Below are positions 10,546 to 24,520 of a DNA stretch of 64,000 bases, piece by piece (position 1 is the stretch's first letter; each line of letters begins with the position of its first letter). Below the pieces are notes generated by a model. It saw only the letters and a program-made list of their open reading frames with translations. It did no database searches and had not been told where the DNA came from. Source of the stretch: Epiperipatus broadwayi (Eukaryota > Onychophora > Udeonychophora > Euonychophora > Peripatidae); NCBI GenBank assembly GCA_028023455.1, contig JAQFVV010012994.1, positions 248,001 to 312,000 of the forward strand, read 5' to 3'. The position numbers and the translations under genes were made by a program.

Positions 10546-12957
10546 ATAGGTATTTGATGTTTTTCTTTTATTTATATAATTTTTTTGTTGATTTTCTTTA
10601 ATATTTTATTTTAATTAACCTTTATTATTAAGAATGATTGAACAGAGTGCTAAATGCAATCATTCTTAAAACTTATATTATTAAAAATCAGGTGACTGAG
10701 GGCAATTTTTGTAAACATATTTTATTTCTTAAAATTCTGAGAATTGGCTTTCTCTTCCTCCTTAAAAGTAAGCTAATTAATTAAAAGTGCAAAAACATTT
10801 TAAACCCCTTTTCTCACCTGTCAAAGATTTTGTTTTTCTAAGTATAGAATTAATCATGTGTTTCAATTATAGATTTTTACTTTTGCAATTAGAAAACCAG
10901 GTGTTTGATAAACCATTATAAAAGTAGTTGAATTAGTTTGGGAAATAATGTTAAAACTGGGATTTTCAATTTATTTGAAAAGACAAATATGTAATTTGAT
11001 TTACGTTAGCCGAGAGGAGTTAAGGTCAGTTTCATAAACATCTCATTATAATTATACATACAAATCATAGACCTTTTAAGTTATTGTGCAATATATTTCT
11101 TCTGTGTATAAGGTTTATAAGATGCACTTTCAATTAAGCGGGGATTATTTGATATTCTTTTAAGTATTTCTATATGATAAACCGTTTACACCTTAACTTG
11201 GCCAAGTAAAGTAATATAGGACTGTTTGTTTAAATTTATAATTGACCACTTGCGCTTATTTTTGTTGGTCTTTTAATTGCAGGTTTTCATAGTTAAGATT
11301 TATTTATTGCTCTTTATTTTAATTAATTTTGCATTGCTGGGTTATATATTTATTGTACTATATATGATCCAACTATATTGACATTTGGTAATTTTGAAAA
11401 GCTAAAAAAGGTAAAAGTTAAAGATTGTTCAAAAGATGCAATTTAGTTTTTTTTTTTAGTTAATAGAATTTATTTTTTAATGTGTGTAATTTAAGTTATT
11501 TGTGTGATATTATCTATTTAATTTAATTAAAGTTAAAATTGGAAAGAATGTAAGTGCATGCAGATTGTTTATCCAGATAAATAACAGTATGCTAGTTAAA
11601 GATGGCAGAAATAATTTATAAAAAAAAAAGACTTTGTAACTAAAAAGTAATAATAAATGTACAAGATTATCAACTTGTATTCTAATAACAAAAACAATAG
11701 AGAAAAATGTATATGCATAGAAATCTAAAACTGACCAGAGTATAAAAGAAGCAAATAACTTGGAGCAAGGTCTTATCTTATGTTGGCAGTTTTCCATACG
11801 TCAGACAGAGGAACAAGGGGCTAATATCCCAGTTGTCTTGTTCTCACAATGGCAGTTAGATGCTTCTATTCAGGATCACTTCATTTTAATTAAGTTTGCG
11901 TAGTTGGGTTATTTATATATACATTTTTTATTAATTTTGTATATTTTGTTTTTCAAACAGATGTTTATCCCCTGCTTTGGTGAAATGGATTTGCTGGGTA
12001 TTCCTAGATATGATCATGCTAAAGGCAGGCATATTTTTATATTCAGAGGATCTTGAACCATTATTTGTGTTATTATCAATGTAGACATTCATTCCTGCGT
12101 CTTATGACCCTCTATTTTCATAACCTAGCACTACGCTTCATATTTTAATGTATATTACAGCCTGAGATTCCAAGCATGCAGTATGTCATAATTCTAAGTA
12201 TATGACGGTCATCTATTCGTGGTTATAAATTTTGATATAGTTAAGTACATATTCCCATCTTAACCGTGCTTAATTATTCATAATTAATCATTAAATTATT
12301 ATAGAACAGTCTCCCTAGAGATAATTAAGACATATAAAACATATAATTCTTTTTATTGTATTAAGTTAGCGATAATCAAGTTGCTTAGTCACTAATTAAA
12401 TTTTATTTTAAGCTATAAGAAATGCAATATAATCTTAGGTTTAAATCTAGACATATAAATTTTATTTCACTTAGTTTTTTTATTTTTTATTGTTACTAAT
12501 ACATTTTCTTTGTACATTACCACACATTTTGTGCCCTCTTTATCACAATATATTAAGTAGTTATTTAATATAGTTGTAAGAGTTTTTTTGTATCTTCCTG
12601 ACCTAGTGGGATATAGGAAAAGGGCTTATATACTAATATCAAATGCGTTGGTCATGTGGGAATTTTCCTGGGCGCATAGGTAATAAGGTTTGATTTTGTA
12701 TTGTTTGTGGTAATGTCTATAACAATGTTACATATGGATGTGCGAGTTAGTGGTCATTGCTTGGTTACTACGATTGGTTTAGCTCACTACGTATTTGACT
12801 ATAATAATATATATGCTAAAAGAAGGAAATGAAAGACTAGATATTTTTTTTAGATTATGCATAAAGTTTGAATTTATTAGTAAAAGATTATGGATATTTT
12901 ATTAGTCTGATGTCTATATTTTCCTAATATAGGATTAATTATTTAATATATATATAT

Positions 12958-15093
12958 TGTAACGGTATACAATATGCCGTTACATTAATTTAAAATTAAA
13001 TAAAAACTTAAGTTCGTAAATAAAAATAAATTTATTAAAAACTAAAATTAAAAAGAGTTGTTAAATGTATATATATTCACACAGATGCAAAACTTTAAAA
13101 GTATTTTTTTTTTAAATAAAAAAAAGGTATTTGAACGTACTTTTTTGTAAAAAAAAAAAACGGTAAAGATCTAAATATAAAATATTTTTATTAAAAAGTA
13201 ATATAAATGAAAAAGATTCCTATGTAATCTCAGTAAATGGAAATGATTGTGTTATTAATTATCGAAAAGCAAACTAGCCCTTGGAGCTCTTATATAAAAA
13301 AGTCAGATGAAAGATATAGATAAGAGAGAAAAAAATTAGATGTCCAATAGAAGCAGCAACCAACGCTCGGACCTTAACGAAAATTTGGAACAGGAAACCT
13401 TGTTCAGTGAATCCAGATGATTTGTATAAAAAGAAAAATATTCAGATTAAGAACACTTCCAGCTTGATTTTTTTGAGAAGGGTGATAAGACGCACTTTTC
13501 ACCCTCTCTCTTATTTCAAATGAAGTGACTGTTAAATTATGAATGGCAATATTGTAGACCCGAATCATATGGGTCCTACAATAAAATAGTACCAGGATTG
13601 AACCAGCTAAGGCAGCCTCCGAATTGAGAACTACGGTATGAACAACAGACCAGTCTTCCATGAAATTATGACTAATAAAGTCTTCGCGGAAATTGGCCCA
13701 AGGAATCATGAGCTCTTCTACTGTAAAGTATGAACTATACAATTTTTAGAAAAAAAAATTAAGAACTGTCGTCAAGATTTAACAAACTTTTAATAATCAG
13801 CTAACCTAATTTTTAAAATGAAATTTAATCTGATTTAATCAATTAATAATGTTTAATTTTATATATTTGAATTTGCTGATTTAATCATTTCCATTTTTTT
13901 TATTAATACTTAGTGACTAAATTATTTAAATGTATTAAATTTAAGTTGGGTGTAGATGGCTGAATAGAGACGTTAATGTTTAATTTTTTTATTATTTTAT
14001 TTCCATATTGATTAAAATATATAATATTCAGTAAATATGATACTTCATGTTGAGTATCTAAAAATGTATTTATTCGTATATGTTTTAAGTTATTGGTGTC
14101 AATGCGGCATCTTATGATGAATGCCATTGGGTTTATTGTAAATTTTTCTCTGCAATTCCATCAATAACTTTATATTTTAATCGTTTATGTTTATTTTAAA
14201 GGGCTTTTATTTCAGGCTATTTGTTTCGTAGTTAGGTCGATGCTGGTGGAGGGATATATGGGTGTTTATATCAATGTAATGTGAAGCGTGTTTAGCATAC
14301 AGGGCAACGTGCCCAACTGAATGCATGACCCAAAGATGTAGTCATTGCCTTGCAATGGACGCAGACATATTTCCTGCGCCGTTGACCCTTTTTGTAGCTC
14401 TATAGATTGGGACTATAAGACAGCAGATAGACCGTTCTCCCCCATACGTAGCACTTCTCTTTAATTATTTTATATACATGATTTCTTCACCAGACAGACG
14501 CACATTCCTGTACTGGATGAGGATCATGTCCTTCAAATAATATCACACTGTCAGATGCACCTTCCTGTCAGCCTGGTTTTATGCTAGCATTTTCATATTG
14601 CATTGGTTACGACTATATATCTGGAAGCAGGCGTTGGTTTGGCTGCAAACTTTTAGTCTGAGATTGAATGATTGTTTTGAAAAGTAAAATTTATTAAAAT
14701 GTCCATCTGTGCAGACTTTCTTAATAATTTAAATTTTAAAAAAATAATAACCAAATTAAAATTAATATAAAAATCTAAGCAAGATAAATTTTATTTCTCA
14801 ATTTTAAATATTTATATGTGTGTTAATAAATGTTTTTTTTTGTGTGTGTTATTACTGGCAGTGGCTTTTATTTTTTATATTGAAGATATAATTTAAGTAA
14901 AATTATATATTATAAATGATCTCTGCTGTTCCCTGAGCTAGTGGCATGGGCTGACGGTCGTAATAAAATATGTAAAATTTGAATCTTAACATTACGTATC
15001 TGCCTACTATATAAATTTTCCAGGTTTAAATAGCCTGGTGGTGCCCTGTAGCGGCAGATACAGTAAGACTCCATGATTACCCCGACCGTTATA
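12958..15093 (+). repeat. 5' LTR (copy 1)
   Basis: 2136 bp, starting TGTAACGG and ending CCGTTATA. The first 27 bp form a palindrome, TGTAACGG pairing with CCGTTACA. Near the 3' end a 5-bp stem CCAGG/CCTGG (15020-15024 with 15034-15038) is conserved in the other copies. A minus-strand frame at 13742-13404 is partly shared with copy 2 but has no recognisable domain. Confidence 0.85.
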
Positions 15094-15580
15094 ATTGGAC
15101 TTCCAATGTGGGCCGATGTTTAATAAACCACAAGTACGCTGAGAATTTAAAAAACAAATCATGCCAGTAGCATTTTTGCTGAAATGAGTATATATTTTTT
15201 GTATTAACATAAAGTTATAGTTTGAATTTTGTGTAAAAATATTGCCAGTAAGAAAAATTGCGCATATGTAAAAATAAATGCGAGGAATAAAAACGTAATA
15301 GTTAATATAAATAATTTTAAATAATAAAAAAAAAGTCTTATTTAAAATCCAACTGTTTGACTTGCCTAAGTAATAGTTAAAAGTAGGAAAAAAGAAACTT
15401 GGAAGGGAGAGGGCAGAAATTTAGCTGGTAGTAAAGAATCAACAGTCAACATTTTTTTTTCATCATTATATTTGTGTGTAATTACTAACTAAAGTTTTTT
15501 AATTTGTGTAACGTAATTACTAACACTAAGTAAATTCTTTTTTTTAAATGTTTTTTGTTTTTTGAGGAAGTTCACTGATA
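15094..15580 (+). other. LTR element internal region with possible tRNA-Lys primer binding site
   Basis: 487 bp without a coding frame. At 15096-15114, two bases after the LTR, the sequence TGGACTTCCAATGTGGGCC resembles the tRNA-Lys primer site TGGCGCCCAACGTGGGG with a few changes and one extra base. A purine-rich stretch lies near 15384-15420, but none sits directly before the 3' LTR, so no polypurine tract is certain. Confidence 0.5.
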
Positions 15581-17740
15581 TGTAACGGTATACAATATGC
15601 CGTTACATTAATTTAAAATTAAATAAAAACTTAAGTTCGTAAATAAAAATAAATTTATTAAAAACTAAAAGCTAAAATTAAAAAGAGTTGTTAAACGTAT
15701 ATATATTCACACAGATGCAAAACTTTAAAAGTATTTTTTTTTTAAAATAAAAAAAAGGTATTTGAACGTACTTTTTTATAAAAAAAAAAAAGGTAAAGAT
15801 CTAAATATAAAATATTTTTATTAAAAAGTAATATAAATGAAAAAGATTCCTATGTAATCTCAGTAAAATGGAAATGATTGGGTTATTAATTATCGAAAAG
15901 CAAACTAGCCCTTGGGGCTCTTATATAAAAAAGTCAGATGAAAGATATAAATAAGAGAACAGGAAAAAATTAGATGTCCAATAGAAGCAGCAACCAACGC
16001 TCAGACCTTAATGAAAATTTGGAACAGTAAACCATGTTCAGTGAATCCGGACGATTTGTATAAAAAAGAAAAATATTCAAATTAAGAACTGTTCCAGCTT
16101 TATTTTTTTGAGAAGGGTGATAAGACGCACTTTTCACCCTCTCTCTTATTTCAAATGAAGTGACTTAAATTATGAATGGCACTATTGTAGACCTGAATCA
16201 TATGGGTCCTACAATAAAATAGTACCAGGATTGAACCAACTAAGGCAGCCTCCGGATTGAGAACTACGGTATGAACAACAGACCAGTCTTTATGACTAAT
16301 AAAGTCTTCACGGGAATTGGCCCAAGGAATCATGAGCTCTTCTACTGTAAAGTATGAACTATACAATTAAAAAAATAAGTAATTAAGAACTTTTGTCAAG
16401 ATTTAACAAACATTTAATAATCAGCTAACCTAATTTTTAAAATGAACTTTAATCTGACTTAATCAATTAATAATGTTTAATTTTATATATTTGAGTTTGC
16501 TAATTTAATCATTTCCATTTTTTTATTATTAATATTTAGTGACTAAATTATTTAAATGTATTAAATTTAAGCTGGGTGTAGATTGCTGCATAGATTCATT
16601 AACATTTAATTTTTTTTTTTTGCATATTGATTAAAATATAATTTGGTAAATACAATACCTCATGTTGAGTATCTAAAAATGTATTTATTCATATATCTTT
16701 TAAGTTATTGGTATCAATGTGGCATCTTATGATGAATGCCATTGGGTTTATTGTAAATTTCCCTCTGCAATTCCATCAATAACTATATTTTAATCGTTTA
16801 TGTTTATTTTAAAGGGCTTTTATTTCAAGCTATTTGTTTCATAGTTAGGTCGATGCTGGTGGAGGGATATATGGGGTTTTATATCAATGTAATGTGAAGC
16901 GTATTTAGCATACAGGGCAACATGCCCAACTCAATGCATGACCCAAAGATGTAGTCATTGCCTTGCAATGGACGCAGACATTTCCTGCGCCATTGACCCT
17001 TTTTGTAGCTCTATAGATTGGGACTATAAGTCAGCAGATAGACCGTTCTCTCCCATATGTAGCACTTCTCTTTAATTATTTTATATACATGATTCCTTCA
17101 CCAGACAGATGCACATTCCTGTACTGGATGAGGATCATGTCCTTCAAGTAATATCACGCTGTCAGATGCACCTTCCTGTCAGCCTGGTTTTATGCTAGCA
17201 TTTTCATATTGCATTAGTTGCGACTATATATCTGGAAGCAGGCGTTGGTTTGGCTGTGAACTTTTAGTCTGAGATTGAATGATTGTTTTGAAAAGTTTTT
17301 AGTTGAGAAATCTATGTAACCTATCTATACTCAACATACTAAAGTAAAATGTATTAAAATGTCCATCTGTGTGAACTGTTTAAAATAGTAATTTAAATTT
17401 AAAAATTAATATTAAAATCTAAAAATAAATTTTATTCCTCAATTTTATTTATATGTGCTTAATAAATGTTGTTTTGTGTGTTAATTACTGGCAGTGGCTT
17501 ATTTTATTTTTTTAAATATCAATATATTTCGAGAATATAAGTAAGTTTTATATTAAATCTCTGGGTCTCCATGAGCTAGAGGTATGGGCTGATGGTCGGA
17601 ATAAAATAGATATGTAAAAATGTGGATCTTTAACTTACGTATCTGCCTACTATATAAATTTTCCAGGTTTCAATAGCCTGGTGGCACCCTGTACGGCAGA
17701 TACGGTAAGACTCCAACTTCCAATCACCCTGACTGTTATA
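15581..17740 (+). repeat. 3' LTR (copy 2)
   Basis: 2160 bp, aligned with copy 1 throughout with scattered substitutions and small indels, so the insertion is not recent. It starts TGTAACGG and ends CTGTTATA, then ATAT. The conserved hairpin is CCAGG 17663-17667 with CCTGG 17677-17681. Compared with copy 1 it has an extra stretch of about 40 bp near 17298-17340 and a shortened minus-strand frame. Confidence 0.85.
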
Positions 17741-18887
17741 ATATATTGTGATATTTTTCAAGATTGTAGTTGAAAATGTTGCAATTTTTTCTCTTCATTT
17801 ATTATCTCTGTTTGATTTTTTATTTTTTTGTTGTTGCTGCTGTTATTTTTATTGTTTCCTCTCATCTTACTTTTGTGGTATACATTTGTTTATGATTGTA
17901 GATTTGGTGATGATGATATATACAGAATAAATAAACTATGAAAATCACTTTGGGAAATACTAATGATTATAACATATAAAAATGTGTAAAAAAAAAATTT
18001 TTTTGTTAAAAAAGATTTATGATTTACAAATATGTATTTATCTATTTTATGTGTTCTGAACTGTTTAGATCTAATTTAGATATACATAATATTTAATCAT
18101 TTATTTATTTATTTTTTGAAGCAATTGTAGAATATTAAAAAAGAAAGTTTTTAAAAAATTGATAATTATAATAACAATGAGGTTTAGATAGTAGTTGTCC
18201 TGTGAAAGTGTAAGCTAAAATGCCATAGTAGCTAATGATGCAGCAAAGGAAGAAGAGATTATGCTTGTAATTTTTTTATGATTATTGACAATCGCTTTTG
18301 CTGGATTTATTGGTAATTTTTTCCCCTTCTGCCTAAATTTTAATTAATGGAACATTATCTATATTAAGTAATACTAAAGAATGATTGGTTAGGAAAGATC
18401 TGTTAACAGGGGTTTGATTCTTCTTAATCTATTTCTCTTCAACTAATTACCATCTGAAGGGGAAAAAAATTATCAACAATTATGTATCTGAAACAAGAAA
18501 GAAATTATTTTAAAAATGAATCCCTATACTTGTCCGCAAGATTAAAATGAGAATTCTAATGGTAAAAATATCCGAAACAACTTTGCTACTCTGGTTAATT
18601 CATCTTAGTTTGATGAGCAGAAATGATGCTTTAAGAAATGTATATTTGAGTTTATTTATAAAATTCATGCATTCGTTAACAAGAAATTATCAGCCATGTT
18701 AATCGAATTTGAGCAAGGTTAAACCTAAACTCTTACAATAACTCTCAATTTTTTTAAAAAAGAAGAAATATATATATAAAGATCAATTAAAATAATTAGG
18801 TTTTAAAAAGGTTAACGTGTAAATGTTTGTTTTTGTTCTTTTTTCTTTTTAGTTGTCATGATAAATAAACAATCCATTGGGTATTAT

Positions 18888-19455
18888 TTTAATTTTTTTT
18901 TGTTTGTTTTAATACATATATTTAATATTTATATGGCATATACATAATGAAAATGCTTTACAAGAATTTTATTAACACCATGGGGATCATTTACTTATAT
19001 GTAAACGTATTGATATTAATATCATCATTGAAATTTTTTTTTTCTTTTGGCAAATAATTTGTAGCTATAATCACAAGATACATCTCAGAAATAGTTTGTT
19101 GTATTATTATTTTATATATTATATGTGAGTATCTATATATATAAAAAGAATCCCTTTATCATTTATGAGAATTTATTATATGAAGATATTTATTCAAGTT
19201 ATTATAATTTAGTGACAAAATCTCTCATTAGATTCTGAAAAATAAACATGATATAGAGGAATATGTCAATTGTTTTGATCATAATTGAGGATTACCTATA
19301 GGGTAAAAGGGATTAGTTTAAGAAACCTGCATTTGGCACTTCAAAAGAAAGAAGTGTCATTTAGAAAATATGTATTTAGATTTAGAGTAGTATGAAGAGA
19401 GTATTGATATATATATTTTTTTTGATTGCAAAGTTAATATGATTTTGCCTTAATA
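18888..19455. repeat. Dispersed repeat, rearranged copy (half direct, half inverted)
   Basis: 18888-19125 matches 8825-8985 in the same direction, including CTTTTGGCAAATAATTTG. 19270-19455 matches the reverse complement of about 9061-9270, including CTTCAAAAGAAAGAAGTGT. Compared with the copy at 8.8 kb, the second half has been inverted. A further inverted scrap of the middle part is at 21118-21178. Confidence 0.6.
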
Positions 19456-22400
19456 AGGGACTTGGCGCCATATTGAATTTTTAAAAAACTGACTTGAGAC
19501 ACATATTTTCAGTTTTAATAATGTTAGAGCAAAGTACTATATATTGACAGAAAATAGAAAAACTAAGTAAAACAATAAGGCTAAGACAAATAGTGATTAC
19601 CATTAAAAAAGCAAGGAAAAAACAAATTTCAACATCCAAAATAATTGTTACTTTATTGTTTGTTCATAATTTCTAATTTATCATTAATTAAGTTTATTAA
19701 GTTTAAATTACATCTTCATTGATAATTTCTTTGTATTTCTCACAAAATTCTCATTCAAACCATATATAATATTTTTTACTTGAGATAATCCATAGCTTCA
19801 GACTCTCCAAAACTAGTCGAATAAGAATTTTTCATTTTATCACGTACCCCAAAAGTTAACAAATCTCAAAGGCATCTATAAGAAAAAGATTCATCCTAAT
19901 AAAAAATATAAAACCAATCATTTTCAGAAGGTGGATATGCATTTGTCATCATAGCAATTGGCTTCTTGTCTATTTAAAACTAGAAATTGTAGGCTACTGT
20001 TTATATCAATGATAAAATGAGTTTTATCTTTTCATTTTATATTTTTTGTGTACACCATGTTTATATTCTTTATGCACACCAGTGATGCTATCTTGTTATA
20101 TTTATTGCCCCACTGTGATATAATTTATTTGCATATAGCTCATTTGCTAGTTATAGACTTGAAAATAATGTGAAGCAATATGAGGCAAAACTACTAACTC
20201 CACAACATGAGTATCAAGGCATAAGCAAGAATCAGAATTAGATTCTTTGCCTGCATACAATTCTATGTGGTATATACATAACCATTATATGCATAACCAT
20301 TATGGCTATCACCATACATATACCATTTGAAATCTATTGGTTTAAAGTGTTTATATTTTCTCATGGTACTATGCCCTGTACATTTTGTGATTGCTTTATC
20401 AACTGCAACCTTTCTGTACATCTGATAATCAGTCTTAAAATGTATATTGCACTGCTCTACATATGTAAATTATTAAACCTTTTGGGAATCATTATGTCTC
20501 TAAAATAAGGTTGTCTCAAACTTGAATCAGTGACCCAAAATTACATTGTACATAAACCACTTTTGTTATATTTGAATACAAATTTATATACTATATAATA
20601 AAGAGTATAAATGATTTAATATTATATAATTTATATACTGCACTGACACACCAATACAAATGCAAACACATTAATAAATTATATTATTTATCAAATAATT
20701 TTAAAAAAATGTTAAATATTCAAATAATTAAAAAAATTAAATTGAATACTTACGATTGATATTCTGCAATTACATTTTTATCACGTTGAAGACCTTGAAA
20801 TGCGAATCATCAGCGTATTTTTAATCCATTTTAATAATGAGTGTGACCGATAAAGCAATTCTGCCTTTGTCATCTTCGTGTAGTCTAGTAAAGTGACCAG
20901 AAAAGAAAATTAAATGTATATATTAATAAAAAATCAAATTTTATCCGATTTCCACTTGTAATATGACATTTTATAGAAGGATTTAAGCAGCAATGAATGC
21001 CAGGATTTCTGGTGACATCATCATGCTTAGAGTTTTTGCACAATTTAAAAAAGAAAAAATGTCAATGAATCAGCTGCCACAAGCATCTTGACATGCTACA
21101 ACTGCTCAACCCATTAAGAAACATCTATGATTTTGAACCATTTGATTTTAGCAAATGATATTATTATTATTATTATTGCAATGGTCTTCATTCAGATACG
21201 AATATAACTTAATAAACATCTTGTTAACAAGTGTTATAAACATGAATGTCATAGAAACAGGTGAAAAATCTATAAAATAAAATTGGATATTATGCTTATT
21301 ATTTTACTGTTATTGCCATTCTTAAAGGAAAAAGAAAATATATATCATAAATGAAAGTATACCACTTAATTTAATTAAAGTGATTTTGTGAATCATTTAT
21401 ACTGGGTCATTGTGCAATATTTGATTTTATTAAATTAATTAACTTTACCCTGAGAATATTTAATCACTAATGATCACTTGCACAAACATTAATAAACAAT
21501 TATATTGTAGAAAATTAATGATTTAGAGATATTAAATAAATTATTTATATTTTGTTGTTTGTTAGTATAAATTAGATTCAGTAAAGTATTCCCTTTATTT
21601 CTACTTTATATTTTGTCAAATAATCAAGTCTCATTAATTGTTTTTAATGCTAAATGTGAGAGCAAGCTATTGATGTATTGAGAGAGATAATAAAGTTGAA
21701 TACATTCTGTTTGTTTATGTTATGAGTTTGATTTAGTTAGTTGTAAGGTGTTATTTTAAAAACTAGCCTCATCATATCAACTGCCAATAAAGTTGAACAT
21801 TTTTGTTCTCTATTTGTTTATTATCTAATTACAAGATCACTTTACTGTAATGATGATCTAGATGTAAAGAATTTAAAGGGCATTTTAATTGGGGAACTTT
21901 TATGTAGGATTTAAAGAACTAATTTATTCTCTCTCATTTCTAGTTATATACTAGATATACTATTTTAGTTTGAAGTATTGGTTTTCTTATTTTCATATTC
22001 TTATAATTGAGCATTAGCAAACCTGAATCTTCTAATTTTTTGTACCATTATAATTTGCCAACCAAATCTTTGGGATTATTATTATCATCTTATGTTCTAT
22101 TTCAATTCAGCTTTTATTTGAGTTGCTTATTTGCTAATAAAGCTCTTTGCCCTTTTATACCATTTCAATTTGGTGCAATTTGCAGGGCTCAATTTGGCAG
22201 CCAAATTTTTGATTGAGCAAATTGAAAAAAAAACGTATTTGGTATGGTCTAGTGTGTTAGAAGCTATAAAATATAGGATCTAATTAATTTAAGAATAAAA
22301 TTACTAACAAAGTTTAAGAGATTGAATAGTTGAAAACTGTCCAGGCTAATGACTATAGAGTAATATAATTTTTACCAACATGACATAGCCATTCCATCAA

Positions 22401-24520
22401 GTTTTACAATCTTGACAGACAATTATAAAGAAAGAATCTGACATGAAATAATAGTTGTTTATTCTAATAATTTCATTAAATGCTATAAAGAATAATGGAA
22501 TGTTTTGAGGCACGACAACTGAAAAGGAAACTATTATTTATATGGATATACATGAAGATAAAGATATTTATAAAGTTTGGCATTAGAGTTGTGGATTTTT
22601 TAAAAATGTCTTTGTCATTAAATATATAAATGCACTACATGCTATTTAACTATCAAACATTAATATAGAAATTGCTGTATGTTAGAATTAGAAAAACTAT
22701 TTTTTTAAATAATAATAAAAAGTATTACTACTTTTATTAATTGTTCAGTTTAGTTATTAGTAAATTATGAAATATTTTGTAATTAAAATGTAATAATCCA
22801 TATGCAATTCTAAAAATGCTTCTTAAATGGAAGTGGGGGGGAGGGACTATTAAATATAATCTCAGTGTATTTTTGATGTAGAACACTCTCTTCAAAGACA
22901 TTATATAACATTTGTCTTTGTTTTAAGAAACGTTTTTTATAATTGCATATACACATTATTTTTTATCTAAATCATACAATGTGATATAATATAAAATATC
23001 TTTATATAATAATAATCATATACATAAAAGTTCTTTTCAGCAAGTATTAATTTTTGCTCTTTTCAATGTGTTTGAACTATTTTACAATTATTTTTGATAT
23101 ATTATTTTAGACATTAATAGTTTCTGTTATTATAAATGATAATCTTTTTTTAAATAATTAATAATAATTTTACAATTCAATTACAATTCTCATTAAGTAG
23201 ACTCCAGTGTAGGTAAATGTAAATGAGATAGAAAGATTAATGCATTCATTTTTAAATATTGAGTGTTTAAATAATTAAGTTTTAGAAATTGAGATTTAAG
23301 ATTGGAATTATAAGGTTTATTTGGTGAAATATATTTTGATAGAAAGGAAGGACATTGTATTTTTTGATTGTCAATTTTAACAACTAAATTGGGTTGAAGA
23401 TAATTTGTAGAGAAAAGATCAAAAGAACGTGTTATAAAATATGTATAGGAATAAAAAAATAATTACAAAGATAATAAGTATAGAGGGATAAGACAATTTT
23501 ACGTACTTTTTTTTTATTTATAGTTATTGCTTATTTAAAAATATGTTTTATATGTGTTTATGATGAGATTGGTATTGAAGGAATGTGAATTCAATTTTCT
23601 GATGTTATATCAATTTTCACAGGTATTCAAAATGATCTTAAAAATGATGAATAGTACTGATGTAACATTTAAAATATTGGATCTATAATTTTAAATGGGT
23701 TTTGGAAATTTCTAATATGATAATAGTGATAAAGAGAGAAAAAAAAGAATTTTTTGTTGGATTAAATTAGCATTTGATCAAAGATATAGCATCTTTTATC
23801 AAGCATTAAAAGATTATTAATTTTGTGTGAAGTAAAAAAATATATGATTGGGAAAAGATATAATTATTAAAGCAAGAATAAAAATATATAATAAAAAGGT
23901 ATATATTGAAAAATTAGAATTTGGATAGATGACTAATTGAATATCCTGCAGTTGATCAGTTAATTTTTTTAAAGGTGGTATGGCATAGTAATCAGCTTAA
24001 CTGTTTGATTATGCTAGATGAATCTTGAAAAAAAATTCTGGAAACAGATAGTTCTTAGGACTTTTTTTAGGTAGTTAATCCATAGTCAACTCAGCCTTTC
24101 AATATGAATGTCACTGCAAAGTAAAATATACAAATGTTATGTAATACAGCCTTCACTATTGGTAGAGATGTCATATTTCTATGTGTTCTGAACCCATGAT
24201 TTATTTTTTATAATCATTATTAGCAATTCAGTTTTATATTAGACTTATTTGGAAAAATATTTCCCCAAATGAGATTTAATTTTCAAAGTAAGGCTATGTC
24301 AATTGCAGATAACATATTAATTTTTGTAAGTTATTATCCTGTCTCCTGCCTTTTGTTTAAAATTAATGACTATATGTGAATGAAAATAATTGAAAAATAT
24401 ATTTCTTCAGACTATTGACAGTGTTAGAAGCAGATAGATTGAAGGATATAAGAATTAAATAAATATATCAAATTTATTATGCGCAAACAGATACCATTGT
24501 AATAACGTGAAAGCTAAAAC

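Larger units (their letters stand above)
12958..17740 (+). mobile_element. LTR retrotransposon with two ~2.1-kb LTRs and a 487-bp internal region
   Basis: Two direct repeats (12958-15093 and 15581-17740) flank 487 bp. The unit is bounded by ATAT at 12954-12957 and ATAT at 17741-17744, a 4-bp target-site duplication, so both LTRs belong to one insertion. No gag or pol frame exists inside. The element is therefore non-autonomous or has lost its interior. A third LTR copy sits alone at 52269-54379. A 4-bp duplication at a TATATA-like target is usual for insect-type Ty3/Gypsy elements, which is the likeliest class, but no protein confirms it. Confidence 0.8.

Noticed and set aside
13404-13742. 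112-codon minus-strand frame starting MYSSYFTVEELMIPWAN, partly shared by LTR copy 2
   Set aside because: Both copies are LTRs of one insertion, so shared sequence is expected. The frame is disrupted in copies 2 and 3 and shows no known domain.
17748-17930. Frame with hydrophobic and poly-Cys stretch
   Set aside because: It arises from a T-rich run with TGT/TGC triplets just outside the LTR; no gene support.
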